In this document: positions 9,244-16,124 of the stretch, in pieces | Position numbering within the stretch: position 1 is the first letter of the stretch | How the letters are laid out: each line of letters starts with the position of its first letter | From: a virus | Direction: 5' to 3' (one strand) | Length of the DNA: 35,063 nt | IMG/VR virus record: IMGVR_UViG_3300042449_000346 | Location: 1 to 35,063 of that record | Program-made: the position numbers and the translations under genes | Notes under the pieces: generated by a model | Told to the model about the DNA's origin: nothing | Database searches by the model: none | What the model saw: only the letters and a program-made list of their open reading frames with translations

Positions 9244-10620
9244 TTAAACTCTTGGTTTTACTTGTTGTCTTCTGTTGAAAGCTTCAGCCGCTCTATCTAC
9301 ATTATTACGAACTCTTTCTTGTTCGTGACCTAATAATGTATTTTGTGAATCGGTATCAATAATTAAAAATTCATTATTGAATTTACAGTTAGTGAATACT
9401 ACACCATCACGACCAATACGTGACTTAACTAACGTAAGTGTTGCTAAGTTTTGGTCTTTTTGTTCTAACGATTTGGCAATCGATAGTATTACGTGTGCAA
9501 TTTGTGCCTTTTTAATCGAACCTCCCATTTGGTCCCCCGTTACAACTTCAGATGAAATTGATTCTCTGTTACCTTGTGTTGCCGTCCAAATTGCCATATT
9601 AAACTCGCCAGTCATTGATTCTAAACTTCTCATGATTGAACCTTCCCCTTTCCATTCGTCACCATTAGTACTTCTTTCGGGTGTGATACAATCCACGTAA
9701 TCTAAAACTAATAAATCAACTTTAATTCCGTCCGCGGCCATTTTTCTCAATTTAGATTTAATATCTGAAATTGTAATGTTATCTGACGGAAATTTCATAA
9801 GATTGATACTACCACTTGATCTTTCTTGAGCCTCAAAAACCTTTTCTTTTACCTCCGCAGCATGTTCAGGTTGTTCATCAGGTGCAATACCCGACCAAAT
9901 AGTGTAGTGTTTTCTTTTAATATTACCCGGATTATCCTCGAAGAAAATTTGTACAACATTTAAACCGAGATTATATGCGGTGTTAGCAAATTTAGTCAAT
10001 AGGGTAGTTTTACCTGTACCAGTTGGAGCTAATACAACACCCAATTCACCTTTTCCTAAACCACCTTTTAAAAGATTATCTATACCCACAATACCTGTTG
10101 GGATTGGTAATCTAAAATCTTTTTCTAACGCCGCGTCAATGTCGTGGAAAACGTCAAGTACTTCATCATTTGAAATACCAACTTGTAAAGCTTTCTTAAT
10201 GATTTCTTCAATCTTACTATAAGCTTCAAACTGTCCATTTTCAATGATACTCTGTACAGATTTTAATTCTCTTTTAAGGTTCTGTTGTTTGCAAAAATTC
10301 AACGCTGTATCCTTAACATAAGACGTATCCTTAATGTCGTCCTTAATTGCTTCTAACGTGTCAATATGAATTCTGGAAGAATCTTTGTTTCCTCCTTCAG
10401 CCATAACTTTTTGAGACAATGTGTGATAATCAGGTAACTTCTCGTATGTTTTATACAATTCTTTAATGTTTTCCATTAAAAATCTAAAAGAATTGTTCTC
10501 AAAATATTTGCTCTCTAAAACATCAATAATTGTTTCACCATATTTTTTATCTTCTATAATTGCCTTAATAAGAGATTGCTGAAATGAAAACCCTAAATAG
10601 CCAAAATTCTTTTCTTCCAT
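9244..10620 (-). CDS. 41: Replicative DNA helicase, DnaB/gp41-like
   Basis: This 458-residue protein has the two-domain layout of DnaB-type hexameric helicases. A helical N-terminal domain (about 1-150; [20 protein letters not shown]) precedes a RecA-fold core. Walker A is APTGTGKTT (198-206), the catalytic Glu lies in QIFFEDN (about 228), and Walker B is [10 protein letters not shown] (301-310). [12 protein letters not shown] is the sensor-like H3 region and VKSRIGRDG the arginine-finger region. T4 gp41 is 475 aa, so the length fits. It would unwind DNA 5'-3' at the fork. It is expressed downstream of gp32, uvsX and rnh. A gp61-like primase is not in this window. Confidence 0.93.
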   Translation of the reverse strand: MEEKNFGYLGFSFQQSLIKAIIEDKKYGETIIDVLESKYFENNSFRFLMENIKELYKTYEKLPDYHTLSQKVMAEGGNKDSSRIHIDTLEAIKDDIKDTSYVKDTALNFCKQQNLKRELKSVQSIIENGQFEAYSKIEEIIKKALQVGISNDEVLDVFHDIDAALEKDFRLPIPTGIVGIDNLLKGGLGKGELGVVLAPTGTGKTTLLTKFANTAYNLGLNVVQIFFEDNPGNIKRKHYTIWSGIAPDEQPEHAAEVKEKVFEAQERSSGSINLMKFPSDNITISDIKSKLRKMAADGIKVDLLVLDYVDCITPERSTNGDEWKGEGSIMRSLESMTGEFNMAIWTATQGNRESISSEVVTGDQMGGSIKKAQIAHVILSIAKSLEQKDQNLATLTLVKSRIGRDGVVFTNCKFNNEFLIIDTDSQNTLLGHEQERVRNNVDRAAEAFNRRQQVKPRV

Positions 10621-10648
10621 GTTATTATTTTATATAAATTTTTAAATT

Positions 10649-11098
10649 TTACAGTTGGTATTGGAGATACGTTGTTTCCAAATCGTAAGCGGATAAAATG
10701 TCAGTCAAATCTGACAAAATACGCTTAAGTTTTGGTCGAACATCTACCGTGTATCTAACTTTTGGATGGTAGTAGTACGCCGGAAATATCCTTGAAATAA
10801 ATACGTCGTCACCTAACTTAATTTCCATTAAAAAGTGTTCTTTTTCTTGTTCATTCACATCTTCCACATATTCAGAAGATAGAAAAAAGTTTTGATTTTC
10901 GCTCATATAATCGGAAGTTTTCATTTTCAAATCTTCACTAATTTCTTCGCAAATATTTTTTATGTAATAGTGCATATCCATCGATCTTCTTGCTTGTGGA
11001 TTATGGTCTTTTACGTTAAAGAATCTTTGACATACGATGTTTCCACCTAAACTAAGCAAAAATTCAAATTTTGTGATGTCCATTTGTTGGTTACTCAT
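10649..11098 (-). CDS. Conserved-looking hypothetical protein in the replication operon
   Basis: This 149-residue protein was not recognised. It overlaps the end of rnh by 8 bases and lies 28 bases before the helicase gene, so it is part of the replication operon. It starts MSNQQMDITKFEFLLSLGGN. It has an acidic middle and ends with a basic, aromatic section (YYYHPKVRYTVDVRPKLKRI) and a helix. No signal peptide, membrane segment or catalytic motif is visible. By position it could be a helicase-loading or fork accessory factor, because T4 encodes gp59 near these genes, but gp59 is longer (217 aa) and I see no specific gp59 motif. Treat the function as unknown. Confidence 0.8.
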   Translation of the reverse strand: MSNQQMDITKFEFLLSLGGNIVCQRFFNVKDHNPQARRSMDMHYYIKNICEEISEDLKMKTSDYMSENQNFFLSSEYVEDVNEQEKEHFLMEIKLGDDVFISRIFPAYYYHPKVRYTVDVRPKLKRILSDLTDILSAYDLETTYLQYQL

Positions 11099-12110
11099 AG
11101 TTTTTAATTTTAATAGTCCTTTTATTTTTTTCTTTTCTTGTTAATCTAAGAAATGGGTTTAGAAAGTTGGTCCAAGCGTCATCTGATTTAGGTAATACTT
11201 GGAAGAGTCCATCTTCCATCATCATTTTCATAGTGTTTTTATATGACCGTCCTTCGGGGTCTAATTTTTCATTAATTAATGCAGTTATATTTTCTTTTGC
11301 TTCATCAGTTATGAAGGGTTCACTAAGACTAACGATTCTACTGTTAATGTCATAAAACTCCTCACCAAAGACTCCATGTTTGGTAACACCTGTTAGTATA
11401 TTTTTCAATAACCAATTGTGTCTATCCTCTTCGAATAAAAGATTAGTTTTTTCTTTTACTTCTTCCAAAGTCACCTTTCTTTCTCTAACCTCAGGAAATA
11501 ATGATAGGAGTCTTTTGATTCCCATATTTTTAATTCCTGATATGTTGTCGGAAGGGTCACCACATAACATTTTAACCAATGTGACATTTTCAATTAGAAT
11601 GTCTTCATGACTATACGTTATAGTATCATTTACCTTGTAAAGTTTCTGATGTGAAGGATTGTAAATTTGTGTGGTTTCAGAAACGAGTTGTGTTAAATCT
11701 CCATCGCCTGAATAAACAATCTTTTTTTCGTTTGGTGAATTTTGAGTGTAGTATGCGATGCAGTCATCTGTTTCACATAAAGGATATTCTCCTTGTCTCA
11801 CATATAATTCTTCCAAATACTGTTTAACTCTTTGTCTTTGAGAATTATATGAATTAATTTCTTCGTCAGTTCGTAAACGAGATTTTCTATTTTCTTTATA
11901 TAAATGATATATCTGTTTTCTTGGTTGAGACCCATTTTCACCATCCCAAAAAACAACTATCTTGTCTAAATGGTATGTTTCAAACGATCTTCTAAGAGTA
12001 TTAATAAAATGATACAATGCTCCAAAGTGCTTTCCCTTATAGAAGTGATTCTTAAGGCCATAGAAACCAATCGTAAGTAAATTATCGCCATCAACTAGTA
12101 AAACAGACAT
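11091..12110 (-). CDS. rnh: RNase H / 5'-3' exonuclease (FEN superfamily), T4 Rnh-like
   Basis: This 339-residue protein is a flap-endonuclease-type 5' nuclease like T4 RNase H (305 aa), which removes RNA primers from lagging-strand fragments. Metal-binding acids are visible in order: Asp7/Asp9 (LVDGDN), Asp56 (VVFWDGENG), Glu113/Asp115/Asp116 (CETDDCIAYY), Asp136/Asp138 (YSGDGDLTQL) and Asp185/Asp188 (CGDPSDNISG). The last leads into the H3TH DNA-binding motif (IKNMGIKRLLSLFPE). A basic arch lies around residues 64-80. The ATG at 12110 follows uvsX by 21 bases, and the 3' end overlaps the next gene. It is complete, with all expected acidic residues. Confidence 0.92.
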   Translation of the reverse strand: MSVLLVDGDNLLTIGFYGLKNHFYKGKHFGALYHFINTLRRSFETYHLDKIVVFWDGENGSQPRKQIYHLYKENRKSRLRTDEEINSYNSQRQRVKQYLEELYVRQGEYPLCETDDCIAYYTQNSPNEKKIVYSGDGDLTQLVSETTQIYNPSHQKLYKVNDTITYSHEDILIENVTLVKMLCGDPSDNISGIKNMGIKRLLSLFPEVRERKVTLEEVKEKTNLLFEEDRHNWLLKNILTGVTKHGVFGEEFYDINSRIVSLSEPFITDEAKENITALINEKLDPEGRSYKNTMKMMMEDGLFQVLPKSDDAWTNFLNPFLRLTRKEKNKRTIKIKNYE

Positions 12111-12131
12111 TTATTCATTTATATTATAGAA

Positions 12132-13106
12132 TTACTCTTCTTCAGTTACAACTTCCACATCTGTGATGTCTGTAACGTTAACACCTAACATCTTACTGAT
12201 GTAATCACCACTTTCTTTTTTATACTCTTCGATAGATTTCTTTTCTTCTCCATCTTCTCTACCAGGCATAAATCCGTGTGATGTAACCAAGATACGTCCA
12301 TCTTCATATCCTAAACCATTGATATGGTTTTTCATGATAGAGATTTTAGTTCTTGTTGCAATTTTAACTTTTCTCTTATCTTTAGTGATTGAGATTTTAG
12401 TTGTACCTGCTCCTTTTTGATTACCAAATAAAAATACAATACTTGAGTTTAACCAAATTGCTTCACCACCTTTTGCTTTAATCTTCGGTTGTCCGAAAGG
12501 ATTGTCAGGTAATTCTACCCAAGGTTGATTAACAATGATTAATGTGTTCGTATGAGGTTTATCAGTTCTTCTTGAGCCTGAAATACGTTGGTTAAGTCCC
12601 ATACCAATCTTATCTGCTAAAACTGATGCGTTGTGTTGTTTACCACCTTTACCATCATAAGTCATTTTACATGGAACCGAACCTACAGAATCCCATAGGA
12701 TTAATAAATCGTGAGGTAAATCCCCTTTCTCTTGTGCGTCTAATAATTCATTGATATAATCTGTAATTTGTTCAATGTATTCAAAGTCACTATTGAAAAG
12801 ATAATCTCCGTCTTTATCGAATCCCATTAATTCAGCATGGTCCCAACTCCATTTTTGTTCTGTGATAATAAACACAGGAACGATACCTTTCTTTTGAGCA
12901 TCTACCGCTGACTTCACAAGTGCCGTGGTTTTTCCTGTATCACTATGTCCTAACAACATATTGATGTGACCCATTGCAGGACCTGGAATTCCACAAGCAT
13001 CTAAGAAGGCATCTCCCAAATCGAAAAAACGGTCTGGTTTATACTCGGCCTCTTTCGAGAACTTCTTCTTAATAGAAGAAAAATCTGTTTTTTTAATACC
13101 TGCCAT
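12132..13106 (-). CDS. uvsX: UvsX-like RecA-family recombinase
   Basis: This 324-residue protein is a RecA-fold strand-exchange protein of the T4 UvsX type, driving recombination-dependent replication and repair. Walker A is GHSDTGKT (53-60). The catalytic Glu region is ITEQKWSWDHA (about 81-91), and Walker B is LLILWDS (134-140). GGKQHNASVLADKIG and LIIVNQPWVELPDNPFGQPK cover the L1/L2 side, and KAKGGEAIWLNSSIVFLFG is the conserved post-L2 strand. The C-terminus is acidic (DVEVVTEEE). UvsX of T4 is 391 aa, so this is on the short side. It sits 49 bases after gp32 with a G/C-rich hairpin between, matching the functional pairing of gp32 and UvsX on ssDNA. No UvsY is identified. Confidence 0.93.
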   Translation of the reverse strand: MAGIKKTDFSSIKKKFSKEAEYKPDRFFDLGDAFLDACGIPGPAMGHINMLLGHSDTGKTTALVKSAVDAQKKGIVPVFIITEQKWSWDHAELMGFDKDGDYLFNSDFEYIEQITDYINELLDAQEKGDLPHDLLILWDSVGSVPCKMTYDGKGGKQHNASVLADKIGMGLNQRISGSRRTDKPHTNTLIIVNQPWVELPDNPFGQPKIKAKGGEAIWLNSSIVFLFGNQKGAGTTKISITKDKRKVKIATRTKISIMKNHINGLGYEDGRILVTSHGFMPGREDGEEKKSIEEYKKESGDYISKMLGVNVTDITDVEVVTEEE

Positions 13107-13118
13107 GTTTTTGTTTTT

Positions 13119-13146
13119 AAAAATGGGGTGGATATTTCACCACCCC
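13119..13146 (-). terminator. Hairpin with T-run between gp32 and uvsX (terminator or attenuator)
   Basis: A perfect 7-bp stem, GGGGTGG with CCACCCC around an 8-base loop, is followed in the minus direction by ATTTTTAAAAAC. It begins 10 bases after the gp32 stop. A partial terminator here would leave gp32 more abundant than the enzymes downstream; that role is inference. Confidence 0.7.
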
Positions 13147-13155
13147 GTGAATTAA

Positions 13156-13998
13156 TTAGAACGGTAAATCTGAATCCGTATCATCTTCTTCTTGTGGGTC
13201 AACCACAGGAGTAGATACTTTTGGTGATGCCAATAGTTCTTCACCTTGAGCGTTTGAAACCCACTTTTTGGTTTCAGAATCCCAACGAGGAGCTTCACCT
13301 CTTGCAACCATTTCAAGATATTCTTCAGGTTTTTTAGAATATACATCAGACCATGTTAATTCATCATCTAACCAAACTTTAGCAACCGCCTCATCAGTAT
13401 TAAGAGGTGACGCGTCTTCAGGGATAATTGAATTAATCGTTGTGTATTCTTTACCTGTACCTGATTTAGTTAAGGTTAAGAATAAAGTTAAATCACGTCC
13501 GTTTTCAGGATTAGTAACATCACCTTTCTTTTGGAAAATTGGGAAGATTTTGTCCAAGATACCATCTTGTTTTGCATTGTGTTTAAATCTCCAAAATTTT
13601 GGACCGTCTTGTTCGTGGTCACGGTCAATAACCTTTACAATGTAGAATTTACGTGAACGGTATTGACGAGCTAATTCACGGTCAGCGTCGACACCTGTCA
13701 TCTCTAAACCTTCTTTAACTTCGTTCAATGGTGAACGTTTTCCTTCTTGTTTTGGGTCATATAATTTCACCCACTTCCCGTCTACTTGAATCTCGTGGAA
13801 GTAAACCTCTTTGAATGGAGAGGAACCATCTGGAGTAGGAAGAATACGAATTCGTCTCTCCTCACCTTTAGAACCTTTAGGAAGTACAGTTGTGAAGTAT
13901 TTCTTCATTCTGTCTTCTTGGTTAAATTTGTTAGCGTTGCCACTTGTGGCGTTTTTGCTTTTCTCGTACTGTGCCAGTACCGCGTCGAATGTTGACAT
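13156..13998 (-). CDS. 32: Single-stranded DNA-binding protein, gp32-like
   Basis: This 280-residue protein has the gp32 layout. A basic N-terminal segment (to about 35) would give cooperativity. The central OB-fold region includes RRIRILPTPDG, FHEIQVDGKW, RKFYIVKVIDR and KFWRFKHNAKQDGI. A strongly acidic C-terminal tail ends EEDDTDSDLPF and would bind partner proteins. It coats ssDNA for replication and recombination and sits upstream of uvsX, rnh and helicase. Oddly, it has no cysteine. Where T4-type proteins place a CxxC-type zinc knuckle, this one has KLYDPKQEGKRSPLNEV, so the T4 zinc site is absent. T4 gp32 is 301 aa. The ATG at 13998 has an A/T-rich leader and no Shine-Dalgarno sequence. 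Confidence 0.9.
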   Translation of the reverse strand: MSTFDAVLAQYEKSKNATSGNANKFNQEDRMKKYFTTVLPKGSKGEERRIRILPTPDGSSPFKEVYFHEIQVDGKWVKLYDPKQEGKRSPLNEVKEGLEMTGVDADRELARQYRSRKFYIVKVIDRDHEQDGPKFWRFKHNAKQDGILDKIFPIFQKKGDVTNPENGRDLTLFLTLTKSGTGKEYTTINSIIPEDASPLNTDEAVAKVWLDDELTWSDVYSKKPEEYLEMVARGEAPRWDSETKKWVSNAQGEELLASPKVSTPVVDPQEEDDTDSDLPF

Positions 13999-14045
13999 AA
14001 TAGTTAAATTTAAGTTATAAAATCAGTTATAGAAAAAAGATACAT

Positions 14046-14074
14046 AAAAAAACCCGAATTTGGAAATCCGGGTT
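14046..14074 (-). terminator. Rho-independent terminator of the long tail operon
   Basis: The 11-base arms AACCCGGATTT and AAATTCGGGTT pair with one G-U wobble around a tight loop and are followed in the minus direction by a 7-base T run. It lies 27 bases after the stop of the Pro-Thr-repeat protein gene and separates the late tail operon from gp32. Confidence 0.88.
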
Positions 14075-14101
14075 AAATTATTTTTAAAATATTTTTTGTT
14101 C

Positions 14102-14857
14102 TTAACAAGGAACCGAAGGATTCGCTGTTTGAGTTGAAACAAGACCTGTAGTTACTAAGACATTATCTTTATAATATCCTAAAACAGGTACGTCGGTTTT
14201 TAATGAAATCAACCATGATACGTATGAAGGTCCTGCAGCATCAAATGAGTATGTAAAGTTACGAACTGTTGTGTTTCCACAGTTATAACCATTTGTTACT
14301 ACAACAACAACTTTATTGTTAAATCCTGCCAATCCACCAGTATTACCTGTTGCTGCCATTATATCGGTAGCACTGATGCTATAGTTATACGATTGATAGA
14401 GTGAGGTTGCTGTAGGTGTTGGTGTAGGTGCCGCAGGTGTTGCCGTTGGGTTCGCAGTTGGTGCTGGTGACGCCGTTGGGTTAGGGGTCGCACTTGGGTT
14501 AGGTGTTGATGTAGGATTAGGTGTCGGGTAATTCGTTTCGGTTGGGTTAGGTGTAGGGTTAGGCGTCTGAGTTGGTGTTGCAGTTGGGTACGCTGTCGGT
14601 GCAGGTGTTGCAGTCGGCATCGGTGGAGCCCATGATATGATATAATCATCAAAAGTACCCATTAAAGATGTTCTTGATTGAACTTGGTATCCATATGTAC
14701 GTCTTAATACGTTAGCCATATTATCATCCATATATTGATTTGGTACCACAATACGATAAAGTCCTTGTGCAGTTGCACCTGTAACTAAATCGTTAATGTA
14801 TGAAAGTGTGGTTCTTGTTTGTGTTGAACCTGTTGTTGCGAATGAACCTGAAATCAT
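14102..14857 (-). CDS. Pro-Thr-rich-linker protein of the tail operon, unknown function
   Basis: This 251-residue protein has three parts. The N-terminal region (1-76) starts MISGSFATTGSTQTRTTLSY and contains GLYRIVVPNQYMDDNM. The linker (77-152) is almost only Pro, Thr, Ala and Asn in PTATP/PNPT-type repeats. The C-terminal domain (153-251) is beta-rich, with NGYNCGNTTVRNFTYSFDAA and a final Cys. There is no signal peptide. Pro-Thr linkers resemble those of secreted modular enzymes and would act as a stiff spacer between two domains. As the last gene of the tail operon it may be a virion decoration or fibre-associated protein, but I do not recognise either end domain. The frame is intact through the repeats. 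Confidence 0.8.
   Translation of the reverse strand: MISGSFATTGSTQTRTTLSYINDLVTGATAQGLYRIVVPNQYMDDNMANVLRRTYGYQVQSRTSLMGTFDDYIISWAPPMPTATPAPTAYPTATPTQTPNPTPNPTETNYPTPNPTSTPNPSATPNPTASPAPTANPTATPAAPTPTPTATSLYQSYNYSISATDIMAATGNTGGLAGFNNKVVVVVTNGYNCGNTTVRNFTYSFDAAGPSYVSWLISLKTDVPVLGYYKDNVLVTTGLVSTQTANPSVPC
14402..14629 (-). repeat. Degenerate tandem repeat coding a Pro-Thr linker
   Basis: The plus strand shows repeated GGTGTNGNNGTTGGG-like blocks encoding about 76 residues of PT, PNP and PTAT repeats in the 251-aa protein. The repeat is more G/C-rich than the flanks and is likely to expand or contract by slippage. Confidence 0.9.
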
Positions 14858-14871
14858 TTTTCTTAATTATT

Positions 14872-15237
14872 TTATTCTAAAGTTAATAAGTAACTTAATT
14901 TATTTAATTCACCTAACATTTCATCACGTATATTTAATAAATCGGTATCAGAAGAGTCCAATTCCATTTGAACAAAGGCACTTCTTACTGTGGTTATTAA
15001 TCCTTTCATATCAATATCGGAAAGATTATTTAATTGAATATTTTTAGTTTCTTCGTCTAAAACGAATCTACCGTATTTTCCCATTGCTGCTTCTACAAAC
15101 ATATCGATTAAACCACCTAATACATCGTAAAATCCACCAAACGCATTATGTCTAGCATAACCTTTAGTTTGCCAATGGTTGATTTTCATTTGTAATTGTA
15201 AACCTAATAAGAAGTTTACATTAGTAGCTATATTCAT
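14872..15237 (-). CDS. Small helical Dps/ferritin-like protein (DUF5856-like)
   Basis: This 121-residue, all-helical protein starts MNIATNVNFLLGLQLQMKIN. It carries HWQTKGYARHNAFGGFYDVLGGLID, with His21, His30, Asp38, Asp45 and Glu49. The pattern LxxLxxQLxxHWxTK...H...Y/D resembles the first helices of Dps/ferritin-type proteins, and it is the kind of short protein I know from T4-like phages as DUF5856. The spacing could place metal ligands as in Dps, but only half of a four-helix bundle's usual length (about 160 aa) is present. Its start overlaps the preceding gene by 17 bases, so the two are coupled. Its role in a late tail operon is unknown: metal or DNA binding, or a virion part. The family assignment is from memory of the motif. 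Confidence 0.7.
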   Translation of the reverse strand: MNIATNVNFLLGLQLQMKINHWQTKGYARHNAFGGFYDVLGGLIDMFVEAAMGKYGRFVLDEETKNIQLNNLSDIDMKGLITTVRSAFVQMELDSSDTDLLNIRDEMLGELNKLSYLLTLE

Positions 15238-15877
15238 CTTGTTCTAATTCCGGGTTAAATGATGATCTTATTGTATCGTTTGAATAGTCTTGAACGTCTT
15301 GTTTTGTTAAAACATACTCATTTTTACCACTTTGTCTCATTTCTCCTTGTTTTGCTGCGAAGAATTGTTGTGGGTTTTGGTTAAATGGATAAGAATCTAA
15401 AGAACGCATCTCAAGTCTTTCTTGTGCTGTCGGTTCTTTGATACCTTCAATTTTAGAACCTAATTCTTCGATTTTTGCAATCACCGAATCCATAGTAGAT
15501 AGTTTCATTTCTAATTCACCTAATTTACTAAAAACTGAATCCATTTGACCTACCACATTACTTTGGTCGTTTTTATTGTCTTCGATGTCTTTTTTAATAC
15601 TTTTAGTCATATTAACTAAATCAGTAATATCAATTTCTTCCGTACCACCCATGTCTCCACCTAAGTCATCTGTTGGTGGTGCTGGTGGCATTGATGTGTC
15701 GTCCGCCGGAGGTGCTGACATATCATCCATTGGAGGTAATGCTGAATCATCAGCAGGAGTCATTGCATCATCCGTTGGAGGTGCTGGTGGAGCATCCTGT
15801 TCCATAATCATTTTAGTGGCATATTTGTTAATAGCCTTGTGACGATTAAGTTCTTCTAATAATTTTTGTTCTAACAT
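15221..15877 (-). CDS. Asp/Pro/Met-rich coiled-coil protein, putative virion or assembly protein
   Basis: This 218-residue protein was not recognised. Residues 1-25 form a charged helix. Residues 26-78 are low-complexity and acidic, built from APPTDD, PPADD and PPMDD-type repeats. Residues about 80-140 are predicted coiled coil (DITDLVNMTKSIKKDIEDNK and EMKLSTMDSVIAKIEELGSK). The C-terminus is polar (YPFNQNPQQFFAAKQGEMRQ). There is no signal peptide or membrane segment. It lies between the 67-aa and Dps-like genes with a 17-base overlap downstream. The acidic linker plus coiled coil suits an assembly or scaffold-like protein or a virion accessory, but that is only inference. Confidence 0.8.
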   Translation of the reverse strand: MLEQKLLEELNRHKAINKYATKMIMEQDAPPAPPTDDAMTPADDSALPPMDDMSAPPADDTSMPPAPPTDDLGGDMGGTEEIDITDLVNMTKSIKKDIEDNKNDQSNVVGQMDSVFSKLGELEMKLSTMDSVIAKIEELGSKIEGIKEPTAQERLEMRSLDSYPFNQNPQQFFAAKQGEMRQSGKNEYVLTKQDVQDYSNDTIRSSFNPELEQDEYSY

Positions 15878-15881
15878 AGCT

Positions 15882-16085
15882 TTAGTCTTGTAATAATTGT
15901 CTACCGTCTTCGGTAATATATTTTTTATTTATTCTTTCAACAATCCCATCTTTTGATCTGATTACGTAACACTCACCGGTTACCATATCGCATTCTTCTC
16001 TTTCCATTCCGTCGTTAGAAACAGTTTTAACTTGTTTCGGACTTAGGAATTGATTGATACTATTATTTATTTTATTTTTCTCCAT
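15882..16085 (-). CDS. Small conserved-looking protein in the tail operon (67 aa)
   Basis: This short gene sits between the 1955-residue protein and the Asp/Pro-rich protein, 4 bases before the latter. The product begins MEKNKINNSINQFLSPKQVK and contains REECDMVTGECYVIRSKDGI, with two Cys seven residues apart, then a short beta-like segment VERINKKYITEDGRQLL. Tight packing and an upstream TATTTATA octamer 17 bases from the ATG support a real gene. No function is recognised. The paired Cys could bind metal or form a disulfide. The neighbours suggest a late role. Confidence 0.75.
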   Translation of the reverse strand: MEKNKINNSINQFLSPKQVKTVSNDGMEREECDMVTGECYVIRSKDGIVERINKKYITEDGRQLLQD

Positions 16086-16102
16086 AATAATAATGTTATA
16101 AG

Positions 16103-16110
16103 TATAAATA
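16103..16110 (-). promoter_or_regulatory. Late-motif TATTTATA before the 67-aa gene
   Basis: Sense reading is GGGATATTTATACTTATAACA, 17 bases from the ATG at 16085. It lies in the 39-base gap after the 1955-residue gene. It is one of six exact copies and would provide a second late start inside the long tail operon. Confidence 0.5.
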
Positions 16111-16124
16111 TCCCGTAATTAGTA

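Noticed and set aside
13999-14045. Bacteroidota-type promoter upstream of gp32
   Set aside because: The sense sequence has TATCTTTT, one base off TAnnTTTG, without a well-spaced upstream TTTG; too weak to list as a feature.
14402-14629. CRISPR-like array
   Set aside because: The repeats are short, degenerate and in frame with a protein; there are no regular spacers.
14359-14652. 97-codon minus ORF inside the Pro-Thr repeat gene
   Set aside because: Alternate frame of the repeat, giving a His/Gln/Leu/Arg-rich low-complexity peptide; a by-product of the repeat.
15221-15877. Major capsid scaffold protein
   Set aside because: Acidic and coiled-coil features suit a scaffold, but head genes are not nearby and no family motif is visible, so it is left as unknown.
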